The notes beneath the pieces were generated by a model. The model made no database searches. It worked only from the letters and a program-made list of their open reading frames with translations, and was not told the origin of the DNA. This document shows positions 16,975 through 25,945 of a DNA stretch of 58,351 nucleotides, piece after piece. Numbering within the stretch: position 1 is the first letter of the stretch; the number at the start of each line of letters is the position of its first letter. The position numbers and the translations under genes are program-made. The stretch comes from Oscillospiraceae bacterium (GTDB lineage: Bacteria > Bacillota > Clostridia > Oscillospirales > Acutalibacteraceae). The DNA lies in the NCBI GenBank assembly GCA_029012165.1, contig JAQXLO010000065.1:1-58351 (forward strand), written 5' to 3'.

Positions 16975-17154
16975 TCACTTGAGCATATACTGCAAGCTGT
17001 CCAGCATATCCTCCATGGAGCGGATCGCCTTGGCCGCTTTCTTCTTCATGGGTGTTTTGCCGTGCATCATGCTCGTGCCGATGGCAGCCGCTGCGCCGCC
17101 GATGGCCATACCCAGACCGATGCTGGTCATGGCGCAGGTCGTTTTCTTCTGCAT
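16975..17154 (-). CDS. 59-residue Gly/Ala-rich small protein
   Basis: Starting at ATG 17154 with GGAAAGGAGG upstream, the frame gives 59 residues. A Gly/Ala-rich hydrophobic segment (IGLGMAIGGAAAAIGTSMM) is followed by a Lys-rich helix ending MEDMLDSLQYMLK. Similar short proteins occur in Clostridia, but I know of no function. It is convergent with pth with zero intergenic bases and divergent from trmL. Confidence 0.65.
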   Translation of the reverse strand: MQKKTTCAMTSIGLGMAIGGAAAAIGTSMMHGKTPMKKKAAKAIRSMEDMLDSLQYMLK

Positions 17155-17244
17155 ACCCGTGTGCCTCCTTTCCTTTCAAGTTATTTGTAGTATTTCCGTA
17201 AAAACGAGAAAAAGTCATTCTATTGCTGATCCGAGGAGTTTTTT

Positions 17245-17757
17245 ATGCATACGCTGAACATCGTTTTGGTGGAGCCGGAGATCCCGCAAAACACCGGCAA
17301 CATCGCCCGTACCTGCGCCGCCACCGGCGCAAGACTGCATCTGGTGGAGCCGCTGGGCTTTCGCATTGATGACGCCAAGCTCAAGCGGGCAGGGCTGGAT
17401 TACTGGCATTTTCTGGACATCACCTACTACAAGGGTCTGGACGATTTCTTTGCCAAAAACGACGGACCCTTCTTCTATTTTTCCACCAAGGCACAGCACA
17501 TCCACTCCGATATGCACTACCCCGACGGCGCCTATCTGGTGTTCGGCAAAGAGACGAAGGGTCTGCCGGAGGAACTGCTGTTTCGCAACCCCGACACCAC
17601 CGTCCGCCTGCCGATGATTGCCGAGGCACGCAGTCTGAACCTGTCCAACAGCGTGGCTGTGGGGGTGTATGAAGTTCTGCGGCAGTGGGGCTACCCGGAG
17701 CTGTCCTGCGCCGGCGCCCTGCGGGAATATTTTTGGAGCAATGCCAAATCGGAATAA
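17245..17757 (+). CDS. trmL: tRNA (cytidine/uridine-34-2'-O)-methyltransferase
   Basis: This 170-residue SPOUT-family enzyme has the TrmL signatures EPEIPQNTGNIARTCAATGA (motif 1), LVFGKETKGLP (motif 2) and RSLNLSNSVAVGVYE (motif 3, trefoil-knot SAM site). It methylates the wobble ribose of tRNA-Leu. ATG 17245 follows GAGGAG. The length matches the family. Confidence 0.95.
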   Translation: MHTLNIVLVEPEIPQNTGNIARTCAATGARLHLVEPLGFRIDDAKLKRAGLDYWHFLDITYYKGLDDFFAKNDGPFFYFSTKAQHIHSDMHYPDGAYLVFGKETKGLPEELLFRNPDTTVRLPMIAEARSLNLSNSVAVGVYEVLRQWGYPELSCAGALREYFWSNAKSE

Positions 17758-17762
17758 TGCTT

Positions 17763-17801
17763 GGGGGCTGTCGCATTTCGCAATTTGTGCGGCAGTCCCC
17801 C
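17763..17801 (+). terminator. Terminator after trmL
   Basis: GGGGGCTG..CGCA pairs with TGCGG..CAGTCCCCC; a weak T-rich stretch follows. It merges into the metA promoter. Confidence 0.55.
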
Positions 17802-17830
17802 TTGATTTTACCGCCCGATAATGCTATACT
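17802..17830 (+). promoter_or_regulatory. Promoter for metA
   Basis: TTGATT (17802-17807), 17 bases, TATACT (17825-17830). The 110-base upstream region shows no SAM riboswitch or T-box. Confidence 0.6.
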
Positions 17831-17866
17831 CTTACATGGTTTTTTGCACAAAAAGGAGTGAGACAA

Positions 17867-18796
17867 ATGCCGATTAAGATCGCCGATCAACTGCCCGCAC
17901 AGCGGACGCTGGAGTCCGAGAACATTTTCGTCATGACTGAGGAGCGGGCATCCATGCAGGACATCCGACCGCTGCGCATTCTGCTGCTGAACCTGATGCC
18001 CACCAAGATCGAAACCGAGACGCAGTTTCTCCGCCTTTTGAGCAATACGCCTTTGCAGGTCGAGATCGAGCTTTTGCAGACCTCCACCCACAAATCCAAA
18101 AACACGTCCGAGGAACATATGATCAAGTTCTACAAGACCTTTGACGAGATTCGTGACCAGCGGTTCGACGGCATGATCATCACCGGCGCTCCCGTGGAGC
18201 AGATGGCGTTTGAGGACGTGGACTACTGGCCGGAGCTGTGCGAAATCATGGAGTGGAGCAAAAAGAACGTCTACTCCACCTTCCATGTCTGCTGGGGCGC
18301 ACAGGCAGGGCTGTACTACCACTACGGTGTCCCGAAGCACCCCCTCCCGGAAAAGATGTTCGGCGTCTTTCCTCACCGTCCCCTCGACCTTTTTCATCCG
18401 CTGATGCGGGGCATGGACGATATTTTCTATATCCCCCACTCCCGCCACACCGAGACGAGAGCCGGCGACATTGCTCTGGTCAAGGACTTGCAGATTCTGT
18501 CCTACTCCGACATCTCCGGCGTACACCTGATCTCCGACATGGAGTGCCGCAACTTCTACGCCACGGGACACTCCGAGTACGACAGGGACACCCTCGCCCG
18601 GGAGTATTTCCGTGACCGGGACAAGGGCTTGCCCATCCGTGTGCCCTACAACTACTTCACCGACGACGACCCCACAAAGCCCGTTTTGATGAAGTGGCAC
18701 GGCACCGGCTCCCTGCTGTTCTCCAACTGGCTGAACTACTTCGTGTATCAGCGCACCCCCTACGATTTATCGACCCTTACAAACAGCGAAAAATAA
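17867..18796 (+). CDS. metAA: Homoserine O-acyltransferase, acetyl-CoA-type
   Basis: This 309-residue MetA-family protein activates homoserine for methionine synthesis. The catalytic triad is visible as Cys142 (FHVCWGAQAG), His235 and Glu237 (TGHSEYD). Residue 111 is Glu (ITGAPVE); in this family Glu111 marks acetyl-CoA use and Gly111 marks succinyl-CoA use, so homoserine O-acetyltransferase is predicted. ATG 17867 has AAAAGGAG upstream. The alpha-mannosidase follows 24 bases later, possibly on the same transcript. Confidence 0.93.
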   Translation: MPIKIADQLPAQRTLESENIFVMTEERASMQDIRPLRILLLNLMPTKIETETQFLRLLSNTPLQVEIELLQTSTHKSKNTSEEHMIKFYKTFDEIRDQRFDGMIITGAPVEQMAFEDVDYWPELCEIMEWSKKNVYSTFHVCWGAQAGLYYHYGVPKHPLPEKMFGVFPHRPLDLFHPLMRGMDDIFYIPHSRHTETRAGDIALVKDLQILSYSDISGVHLISDMECRNFYATGHSEYDRDTLAREYFRDRDKGLPIRVPYNYFTDDDPTKPVLMKWHGTGSLLFSNWLNYFVYQRTPYDLSTLTNSEK

Positions 18797-18820
18797 TCCG
18801 AACATAGAAAGGTGTTGTTT

Positions 18821-21800
18821 ATGACAGACAAAGAGCTTCAGGCAATCTCCTCCATTGACGCAATGGAATACCACGTCAACGACTGGCGTGATGCAACCAA
18901 GGGCAAGCAGAGAGGCATCTTCTCCTTCGATGACCTTGCCGCCATTAAGATCAAGGAACTGAAAAAGCGCATCTACACCGACGTGGAATTCATGAAGCCG
19001 TGGAAAATGCGTGAGTGCATTTACAAGGACATCGGCGAGTACGAATATCTCTACGAGGGCTGGAAAGACCTCCACGTGGGCGACCGCTGGGGCCGCAACG
19101 GTGTGAGCGCATTTTTCAAGAACGATTTCGACCTGCCCGAGCGCTTCAAGGGGCACAAGGTTACGCTGAACGTCTACTTCGGCGGCGACTCCCTCGTCAC
19201 CCTCAACGGCGTACCCTATCAGGGTCTTGACCCCTTCCGCAACAGCATCCTGCTCAAGCAGTGTGCCGAGGGCGGCGAGCACTACGATGTGGACATCGAG
19301 TCCTACTTTGTCTGGCACTCGGACGAGCCGGAGACCAAGACCCTCGCCTGCTCCTTCATCGCCTGTGTCGATCCCGAGATCGAGGAGATCTTCTGGGACT
19401 TCAAGGCTGTGTACAACGCCCTGTTCATGCCCGTGCTGGACGAGTCCCTGTGCGAGCTGATCCGCTCGGCACTCAAGGAAGCATTCAATTATGTCAACTT
19501 CGACTTGGAGGGTGACGCATTCAAAGCGGGTCTGAAAAAAGCGCAGAAGATCCTGCACGATCAGGTCTATGACTGCGACAAATTCGCCTCCATCGGCAAG
19601 CTGGCGCTGGTCGGCAACTCCCACCTGGACATTGTGTTCATGTGGGCATACAAGGAGTACGTCCGCAAGGTCGGTCGTACCCATGCGACGATGCTCCGTC
19701 TGATGGAGCAGTACCCCGACTTCATCTTCTCCCAGAGCACGGCCGTCACCTACGAGGAGATGCGCAAAAATTACCCCGTCCTGTTTGAGCAGGTCAAACA
19801 GCGTATCCAAGAGGGTCGCTGGGAATACATCGGCGCCATGTGGGTCGAGCCGGACTGCAACCTCATCTCCGGCGAATCCTTTACCCGTCAGCTCCTGCAC
19901 GGCATCCGCTACGCTGAAAAGACCTTCGGCATCACACCCAAGACCTGCTGGCTTCCCGACGTGTTCGGCAACAGCTGGGCGATGCCGCAGATCATGAAAA
20001 AGGCAGGCGTGGAATACTTCGTCACCCACAAAATGTATATTTGGAACGACACCAACCCCTGGAAATACAACACCTTCTGGTGGGAGGGTCCCGACGGCTC
20101 CCGTGTGTTCTCCATCGTTCCCCCCACCCACTTCATCGGCACGGTCGAACCCGACTCGCTGAAAATGAACTGGAAGCGCTACTCCGACAAGACCACCATC
20201 GGCGAGTCCATGTACTGCTACGGCTGGGGTGACGGCGGCGGCGGTGTAGACGCTGAGATGCTGGAGTATGTCAAACGCTACAAGAAGTTCCCCGGTCTGC
20301 CGGAAACCGAAGTCAGCACCATTGAGGCTTCCCTCGGCCGCATGAAGTCCAAGGCCACCGAGGACAACATCCCCATTTGGAAGGATGAACTGTACCTCGA
20401 GGAGCACCGTGGCGTCCACACCACCAAGGCGATGCTCAAAAAGCTGAACCGCTACAGTGAAAACCTCTACCGTGAAGCGGAGCTGTACAGCTGTATCGCC
20501 TCGCTCTACGGCTATGAATATCCGCTGGAAAAGCTGAACGAGGGTTGGATTCAGATCCTGACCAACCAGTTCCACGACTCCCTGCCCGGCTCCCACATCA
20601 CGGAAGTGTTCCATCAGCTGTGCGATCTGTACAAAAAGATTACCGACATCGGCGAATCTGTCCGGGACGAGGCACTCGCCGTGATCGCTTCGCACATCGG
20701 CGGCGTGGCGGACGGCGGCAAGCCCTTCGCCGTGTTCAATTCCCTTGGTACTGCCGCAACGTCCAAAGTCGAGCTTCCCTACCGTGAAGTGGAGATCTTT
20801 GATGCTGACGGCAATCGTGTCCCCGTCCAAGGCTACACGAAGCTGAACGGCGAAAAGGTGCTTGTCTTTATCGCAAAAGACGTCCCCGCCGTGGGCTACA
20901 AGGTCTACTACACCAAGCCCGCCCCTGTCGCCGAGGCTGTGGAAATCGCCGGCGATACGGTGGAGAACGACAACTTCCGCCTTGTCTTTGACCAGAGCGC
21001 AGAGCTGACCTCCATCTACGACAAGGTCAACAGCCGTGAAGTCCTCGGCGGTAAGGGCAATGTGTTCCGCATCTACGAGGATATGCCCGGCAAGTATGAT
21101 GCGTGGGATATCGTCGCAACTTATGTTGACGTCCAGTTCGACACCGAACCCGGCAAGGTCGAAAAGATCGTCAAGGGCGATGTGTTCACCTGCGTGACCA
21201 TTTCCAAAAAGATTCTCAAATCCTTTGTCCGCCAAAACATCCTCGTCTATAACGACCTTGACCGCATCGACTTCGACAGCTACATCGACTGGCAGGAGCG
21301 CCGCAAGCTGCTCAAGGTCGGCTTCGACACCAACATCTTCGCCAGCAAATACACCCGTGACATTGCCTATGCCACCATCGAGAACAGCAACTACCGCCAG
21401 AATCCCTACGACAAGGCAAAGTTCGAGGTTTCTGCCCACAACTTCATTGATATGTCCGAGGACGGCTACGGCTTGAGCATCCTCAACGACTGCAAGTACG
21501 GCTTTGAGGTGGACAAACAGCGCATGATCGTCACTCTGCTGAAAGGTCCGCTGAACCCCGATCCCATGTCCGACTACGGCGACCACTACTTCACCTACTC
21601 CCTGTACCCCCACAAGGGCAACTGGAAGAAAGCCAAGACCCTCACCCGTGGTCTGGAGCTAAACAATCCGATGCACGCCGTGGAAGTCTCGGCAAACGGC
21701 AGTGACAAGTCCGGCTCCTTCATGTCCCTGAACGTGGAGAACGTGACGCTGGAAGCGGTGAAGAAGTGCGAGGATGAGAACGCCTACATCGTCCGCATGG

Positions 21801-21976
21801 TCGAAAAGACCGGCGCTTCCGCCGATGTCACCTGCACCCTGTTCAAGGACATCGACAAGGCGTTTGAATGCGACCTGCTCGAGCGCAATGACGTTCCCGT
21901 CACCGCCGAGGGCAACACCCTGTCCTTTACCATCAAGCCCTTTGAGATCAAGTGCTTCAAGGTATTTGTAAAATAA
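18821..21976 (+). CDS. Alpha-mannosidase, glycoside hydrolase family 38
   Basis: This 1051-residue protein has a beta-rich N-terminal domain (about 1-250), then the GH38 catalytic barrel. GNSHLDIVFMW supplies zinc ligands His268 and Asp270; MWVEPDCNLISGES holds the predicted nucleophile Asp345; WLPDVFGNS follows. The C-terminal half is the family's beta-sandwich region. There is no signal peptide, so it is cytoplasmic and probably trims imported mannosides or N-glycan fragments. ATG 18821 follows GAAAGG. No sugar transporter adjoins it. Confidence 0.93.
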   Translation: MTDKELQAISSIDAMEYHVNDWRDATKGKQRGIFSFDDLAAIKIKELKKRIYTDVEFMKPWKMRECIYKDIGEYEYLYEGWKDLHVGDRWGRNGVSAFFKNDFDLPERFKGHKVTLNVYFGGDSLVTLNGVPYQGLDPFRNSILLKQCAEGGEHYDVDIESYFVWHSDEPETKTLACSFIACVDPEIEEIFWDFKAVYNALFMPVLDESLCELIRSALKEAFNYVNFDLEGDAFKAGLKKAQKILHDQVYDCDKFASIGKLALVGNSHLDIVFMWAYKEYVRKVGRTHATMLRLMEQYPDFIFSQSTAVTYEEMRKNYPVLFEQVKQRIQEGRWEYIGAMWVEPDCNLISGESFTRQLLHGIRYAEKTFGITPKTCWLPDVFGNSWAMPQIMKKAGVEYFVTHKMYIWNDTNPWKYNTFWWEGPDGSRVFSIVPPTHFIGTVEPDSLKMNWKRYSDKTTIGESMYCYGWGDGGGGVDAEMLEYVKRYKKFPGLPETEVSTIEASLGRMKSKATEDNIPIWKDELYLEEHRGVHTTKAMLKKLNRYSENLYREAELYSCIASLYGYEYPLEKLNEGWIQILTNQFHDSLPGSHITEVFHQLCDLYKKITDIGESVRDEALAVIASHIGGVADGGKPFAVFNSLGTAATSKVELPYREVEIFDADGNRVPVQGYTKLNGEKVLVFIAKDVPAVGYKVYYTKPAPVAEAVEIAGDTVENDNFRLVFDQSAELTSIYDKVNSREVLGGKGNVFRIYEDMPGKYDAWDIVATYVDVQFDTEPGKVEKIVKGDVFTCVTISKKILKSFVRQNILVYNDLDRIDFDSYIDWQERRKLLKVGFDTNIFASKYTRDIAYATIENSNYRQNPYDKAKFEVSAHNFIDMSEDGYGLSILNDCKYGFEVDKQRMIVTLLKGPLNPDPMSDYGDHYFTYSLYPHKGNWKKAKTLTRGLELNNPMHAVEVSANGSDKSGSFMSLNVENVTLEAVKKCEDENAYIVRMVEKTGASADVTCTLFKDIDKAFECDLLERNDVPVTAEGNTLSFTIKPFEIKCFKVFVK

Positions 21977-21991
21977 TCGGTGTATAACAAA

Positions 21992-22027
21992 GCCGCTGTC
22001 TTCCAAATCGGAGGACAGCGGCTTTTG
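21992..22027 (+). terminator. Terminator after the mannosidase gene
   Basis: GCCGCTGTC (21992-22000) and GACAGCGGC (22014-22022) form a perfect 9-bp stem followed by TTTT. Confidence 0.85.
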
Positions 22028-22049
22028 CGTTTACAACGGATTTATTCGT

Positions 22050-22276
22050 TCTTCACGGAAAATTGTGGGATTTGTGTTTCGCACCGGGGAACCCCCGGCG
22101 AGGGTTCCCCACGCCAAAACAGTCCACCGGACTGTTTTGGCTCCCCTCCGGCGCTTTTGGTGGTGGTTGGATTTCGCCGACTGCGGTCGGCGACCAAAGG
22201 CGCCGCCTTTGGAATCCGCAAGCCTTCCCAAAGGCTTGACCGAAACTTTTAATCCCAAAAAAATCCGTGATGAACC
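22050..22276 (+). repeat. Mosaic palindromic interspersed element, copy B (minimal form)
   Basis: This is the shortest copy (227 bp) and shows the basic plan. The left module is TTCACGGAAAATTGTGGG plus hairpins GGGGAACCC/GGGTTCCCC and CCAAAACAGTCC/GGACTGTTTTGG. A middle of about 25 bp follows. The right module has hairpins GCCGACTGCGGTCGGC, CCAAAGGCG/CGCCTTTGG and AAGCCTT/AAGGCTT, ending ATCCGTGATGAACC. It occupies the interval between the mannosidase and the convergent secreted phosphodiesterase. Confidence 0.88.
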
Positions 22277-22279
22277 GAT

Positions 22280-23389
22280 TTATTTCAGCCAGTCAAGACC
22301 ATCCCGAATCAGCGCCGGGATGTGCGTCAGGGCGACCCAGAGCGTGCGGAAAATGCGAAATGTACCCTCGGCAACATAGCGTATCGGGTTAAAAACCTCT
22401 TTTTTCAGCGTCTGCGGCGCCGATGCGGCCTCGGGGTCGATGGTGCAGTTCAACGTCACGCACACGGCGGCGTGGTCGGAAAGATGCCCGGGCCATGTGA
22501 TTTCTTCGCAGTCGAAGTCGTTGTACACCGCCTGCACCAGATCAAAGGAAACGCCGGCGCCGTCCCGATAGTACACATGGTCGAGGGTGTCCCACACCCG
22601 GGGATATTCGCAGCCGTAGCGGGCGTACATCTCCCCGTAGGTAAAGTCGTAGTTTCCGCCGTTATTATACTCGACCCATGCGTCCTTGAAGCCCTTGTTC
22701 ACAAAATTGTCCAAAAGCTTTTGGCAAAGATCCACCTTGAATTGTCCGTTCCTGTACCCCTCGCGGAAAACGGAATAATTGGTGTTGAAATCCCCCGTCA
22801 GGATCACGGCACGGTCAGCGGAATAGCCCTCGATCCATCGGCTGAGCTGGTCAAACTGATCCGCCTTCGCCTGCATGGAAGCGTCGTCCTCCCATGCGTC
22901 AGCGTGCAGAGTGTAGACGTCCACGAAAACGCCGTCTGCAATTTCCACCGTGCAGCAGAGAAATCCCTTGGGCGTCAGCTCGTCCGAGCCGCAGTCGAAA
23001 ACACCGTAGGCGCTCTCCCACCCTTCACGGGCAACATTGTAGATCGGGTATCGGGAGAAGATATTCAACCCGTCCCCCACCACGGCGGGGCCGGAAGTGT
23101 TTGTCGCATAGGGCATGGCAAGGTTTCGCCGAAGGGCGGTGTGGTAATTAAAATCCTCCTGCACGCATAAAATGTCGCAGTCCGCTGCGTTGACCTGCTC
23201 GGCGATCAGCTTCGTTGCCGTCCGGGCAGGACGTTTGGTGGAGGACAGCGCCGCCGGAATGGGCAGACCGTCCACGTTGAAGGAAATAACGTTCAGCGTT
23301 TTCTGCGTCGTCCCGTCTGTGGCGCAGACGCCCACCGCACAACCGACACACAGCCCAATCGCCAAAAGTACGCAAAGAATCTTTTTCAT
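22280..23389 (-). CDS. Secreted endonuclease/exonuclease/phosphatase-family phosphodiesterase
   Basis: This 369-residue protein has a signal peptide (MKKILCVLLAIGLCVGCAVGV). EEP-fold motifs are in order: NVISFNVDGLP, DILCVQED, YTLHADAWEDD, ILTGDFNTN and HLSDHAAVCV. Relatives include neutral sphingomyelinases, DNases and inositol phosphatases; the substrate is not decidable here. The C-terminus (IFRTLWVALTHIPALIRDGLDWLK; amphipathic, after about residue 335) resembles tails of other secreted proteins in this window. The ribosome site is AGAGGTGG. Confidence 0.85.
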   Translation of the reverse strand: MKKILCVLLAIGLCVGCAVGVCATDGTTQKTLNVISFNVDGLPIPAALSSTKRPARTATKLIAEQVNAADCDILCVQEDFNYHTALRRNLAMPYATNTSGPAVVGDGLNIFSRYPIYNVAREGWESAYGVFDCGSDELTPKGFLCCTVEIADGVFVDVYTLHADAWEDDASMQAKADQFDQLSRWIEGYSADRAVILTGDFNTNYSVFREGYRNGQFKVDLCQKLLDNFVNKGFKDAWVEYNNGGNYDFTYGEMYARYGCEYPRVWDTLDHVYYRDGAGVSFDLVQAVYNDFDCEEITWPGHLSDHAAVCVTLNCTIDPEAASAPQTLKKEVFNPIRYVAEGTFRIFRTLWVALTHIPALIRDGLDWLK

Positions 23390-23410
23390 ACAACCACCTC
23401 TGTATTTTCA

Positions 23411-23446
23411 AAAGCAAAAGGTCACACCCAAACGGATGTGACCTTT
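23411..23446 (-). terminator. Terminator of tRNA-Thr
   Basis: On the minus strand AAAGGTCACA pairs with TGTGACCTTT, followed by TGCTTTTG, directly after the tRNA CCA end. Confidence 0.8.
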
Positions 23447-23520
23447 GGAGCTGATGGTCGGAATCGAACCGACAACCTGCTCATTACGAGTGAGCCGCTC
23501 TGCCATTGAGCCACATCAGC
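23446..23520 (-). tRNA. tRNA-Thr, anticodon CGU
   Basis: The cloverleaf is complete: acceptor GCTGATG/CATCAGC, D arm GCTC/GAGC, and anticodon arm GCTCA-CTCGTAA-TGAGC with anticodon CGU. The T arm is GTCGG-TTCGATT-CCGAC, the discriminator is U and the 3' CCA is encoded. It reads ACG codons. Confidence 0.95.
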
Positions 23521-23602
23521 AAAAGAATGCTTTTGTATTATACTATAAGCCTTCTTTTTTTTCAAGTGTTTTTTGCAATTTTTATAAAATATTTTTTTGC
23601 GT

Positions 23603-24283
23603 TTACAGCTTTCCGTTCAGGATCAACAGGACGACGGCGCACACGGCGAGGATCGCCAGGGCGATGAGCATCATGCGCAGGGTCGTTCCCTTGCCGCTGG
23701 CGTTCCCCTCGGACGCCGGCATCAGCTTCGCACTGCGCAGCGCCTTGGTCAGGGGCTTGTAGAGGATCAGCGTGATCGCCGCATTGAGCGCACCTTTGAT
23801 CATGTTGAAGGGCAGGAACACGGGGACGAGCATATCCACCACCGCTTCGCGGGGCATCCCCATATAGATGGGCGTCAGGAACACGTTCCAAAGCAGCATC
23901 ATGCCCGTCATCAGCAGTACCCCGGACAGCAGTCCCGTGACCGCCATGGTGAGGGTGCGGCGCTTGTAATACAGCAGGGCGCCGGGCAGGATAAATGCGC
24001 CGGAGGCGACGATGTTCATCACGAGTCCGATCCAGCCGGTATCGCTATAGGTCAGCGTCTCCAGAACCGAGGTGACCACCGTGATCGCCAGCGCCGGCAA
24101 AGGTCCCAGAAGCAGGGCGCCGATGGCAAGGATCACGTCCTTCGGGTCATACTTCAGCCATGCGGCAGCCGGGAACAACGGCGGCAGAACGAAGTGCGCC
24201 AGCGTCGTCAAGGCGAAAGCGATGGCGCAGAACATGGCACATACCGTGAGCGTACGGGCACTGTTTTTTTGCGTTTTTGCCAT
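23603..24283 (-). CDS. ribU: Riboflavin ECF transporter S component (RibU-like)
   Basis: This 226-residue polytopic protein has about six hydrophobic segments, including AMFCAIAFALTTLAHFVLP, DVILAIGALLLGPLPALAI and the LETLTYSDTGWIG loop typical of vitamin S components. It would bind riboflavin and dock on a shared ECF AAT module encoded elsewhere. The start at 24283 has AGGAGG. An FMN riboswitch with a terminator lies directly upstream, which fixes the substrate assignment better than sequence alone. Confidence 0.92.
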   Translation of the reverse strand: MAKTQKNSARTLTVCAMFCAIAFALTTLAHFVLPPLFPAAAWLKYDPKDVILAIGALLLGPLPALAITVVTSVLETLTYSDTGWIGLVMNIVASGAFILPGALLYYKRRTLTMAVTGLLSGVLLMTGMMLLWNVFLTPIYMGMPREAVVDMLVPVFLPFNMIKGALNAAITLILYKPLTKALRSAKLMPASEGNASGKGTTLRMMLIALAILAVCAVVLLILNGKL

Positions 24284-24299
24284 AAAGATTACCTCCTGA

Positions 24300-24339
24300 A
24301 AATAAAAAATCCTGCAAGCGTCAGGTGGACGTTTGCAGG
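24300..24339 (-). terminator. Riboswitch-controlled terminator (expression platform)
   Basis: On the minus strand CCTGCAAACGTC and GACGCTTGCAGG form a strong stem with a 5-base loop, followed by ATTTTTTATT, between the FMN aptamer and ribU. Confidence 0.85.
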
Positions 24340-24382
24340 AAAACCAACAATGGACGGCACAGCCATGCGACCGCACCAAGGT

Positions 24383-24491
24383 GCATCCTCTCCCGTCCGG
24401 ACTTTTACCGTCGGTATCGGAATTGCACCGATTCAGCCTTGCGGCTCGCAGACTTTTACTGCCGGTGGGGACTTTCACCCCGCCCTGAAGA
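24383..24491 (-). promoter_or_regulatory. FMN riboswitch (RFN element)
   Basis: Conserved RFN blocks on the minus strand appear in order: CAGGGCGGGGTGAAAGTCCC, ACCGGCAGTAAAAGTC, CCGACGGTAAAAGTCCGGA and GGGAGAGGATGC. FMN binding should favour the downstream terminator and shut off ribU. Confidence 0.95.
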
Positions 24492-24554
24492 TGGTTTCAT
24501 TATAGCACACCGTACCCGTTTGTCAAGCGGAAAGCGGTATTTTTTTCAAAATGT

Positions 24555-25817
24555 TCATGCGTGTGCCTGCATGGCGGCAAAAATGTTGTGCCCCGCCAAC
24601 AGGCGTTTCATGTTTTCCTCGATCTCCCGAGACGCCAGCATGGAGGAAAACATCATGCCGAACACATCGCCGAAGCAGTAGGCGGTCATTTTGATGTGGT
24701 TCTCCGGCGTGCGGCCGAGAACGGCACGGAACATCTTGACGTGCTTTTGCAGCTGCGCCGGCATACGAACAACGCCGAGATTGGACAGCACAGAGGTGAA
24801 CAAGCATTCGCCGTACAGCTTGGCGCCTGTGCGAAGAATCAAGCGTTTGACTCCTCGGGGCGCATAGGTAAACACAGGCATGCTCGCCTGCGCAACATTG
24901 GTGCAGATCATATCGTGAAGAAGCTCTTTGTTCGTGCCTTCCTGAAACTGTTTTTTTACATGATCCAAAATCTCCGGAAACGTCGGGCGCTCTTTCGCAC
25001 GGGGTACAGACACTAAAAAGTACAGGGAAAAGTTGCGCAGCGTTTCCGACCCGAACAGCTTGCGCAGATTGACGGGCACGGACAGGGTGATGGGCTTTTT
25101 CGTGGCGCTTCCCTCCTCGCTCTCCAAGAAGCTTTGCAGGAACACAGCCGTCAAAAACTCCGTCAGCGTTGCGCCGTAGGCTTTGGATGCCGCCTTGATG
25201 GCGCTCAGGGGCATGGTCAGCTCCGTCTGGTGCCACGGGGCAAAGGGACCGTTGGGATGGTAACGGAACGCCCGCTTGCCGGAACGGCTGACGCTCTTGT
25301 GTCCCTTTTCGTAATTGGTACGGAAGCTGTCCTCCGTTTCCGTTTCCTTCACGGGATCCAGCGGGGACAGAATACCGTCCGTGCAGGGGATGTCCTCCCC
25401 CATACTGCGGTAATACTCCGCAAGGATGGTCTTGAGCAGGGTGATCACACCGCTGCCGTCCGACACGGCATGGAACGCCTCCACGCCCACCCGGTTGCCT
25501 CGATAGAAAATGCGGATCAACGGCTCCCCGTCCTCCATGGCAAAGGGCAGATGCATGACGGCAGGCTGAGGCATGACCAGCTTGTCCGTCTCGTGCAGAT
25601 GGCGCAGCTTGTAGCCGAGGGCATCCTTGTGCAGACAGACAAACATCGTCGGCACACGCTCACACAGCTTGCGAACGACTGACCGCAGCCGCTCGGGATC
25701 CACGTCCCGGTCGAGGTCTGCCTCCATGTGAAAGGACTGGTTCAGATCTTTTCGGCCGATGTAGGGATAAATGGTCGCAGAACAATCGAGGGTATATAAT
25801 TCATCTTGCGTTTTCAT
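24555..25817 (-). CDS. Condensation-domain-like acyltransferase (HxxxDG family)
   Basis: This 420-residue cytoplasmic protein has the motif FHAVSDGSG (His-x3-Asp-Gly), the active-site signature of the CoA-dependent acyltransferase / NRPS condensation / alcohol acetyltransferase superfamily. A second domain contains SVPVNLRKLFGSETLRNFS, typical of the DFGWG-side half. The acyl donor and acceptor are unknown. ATG 25817 follows GGAGG. It is monocistronic. A stand-alone ACP and acyl-activating enzyme at 28.7-30.4 kb are possible but unproven partners. Confidence 0.82.
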   Translation of the reverse strand: MKTQDELYTLDCSATIYPYIGRKDLNQSFHMEADLDRDVDPERLRSVVRKLCERVPTMFVCLHKDALGYKLRHLHETDKLVMPQPAVMHLPFAMEDGEPLIRIFYRGNRVGVEAFHAVSDGSGVITLLKTILAEYYRSMGEDIPCTDGILSPLDPVKETETEDSFRTNYEKGHKSVSRSGKRAFRYHPNGPFAPWHQTELTMPLSAIKAASKAYGATLTEFLTAVFLQSFLESEEGSATKKPITLSVPVNLRKLFGSETLRNFSLYFLVSVPRAKERPTFPEILDHVKKQFQEGTNKELLHDMICTNVAQASMPVFTYAPRGVKRLILRTGAKLYGECLFTSVLSNLGVVRMPAQLQKHVKMFRAVLGRTPENHIKMTAYCFGDVFGMMFSSMLASREIEENMKRLLAGHNIFAAMQAHA

Positions 25818-25890
25818 AGGCAAACCTCCAATCTTTTTTTCAGTATACCATTAAAAAATAGGAATTTCAATATAACTTTTACAAATTTTG

Positions 25891-25923
25891 TAAATAAAGA
25901 AAAGCCCGGCTGCAACGCCGGAC
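25891..25923 (-). terminator. Terminator of the SASP gene
   Basis: On the minus strand GTCCGGC pairs with GCCGGGC (six of seven pairs) and is followed by TTTTCTTT, 23 bases after the stop. Confidence 0.75.
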
Positions 25924-25945
25924 TCTCCGCAGAAAAAGGGGACAG

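Noticed and set aside
17757..17866. Possible SAM riboswitch or T-box before metA
   Set aside because: Only 110 bases, filled by a trmL terminator and a promoter; none of the conserved blocks are present.
18767..21613. 948-residue minus-strand open frame opposite the alpha-mannosidase
   Set aside because: Antisense shadow: no ribosome site or domain, while the plus strand carries all GH38 motifs.
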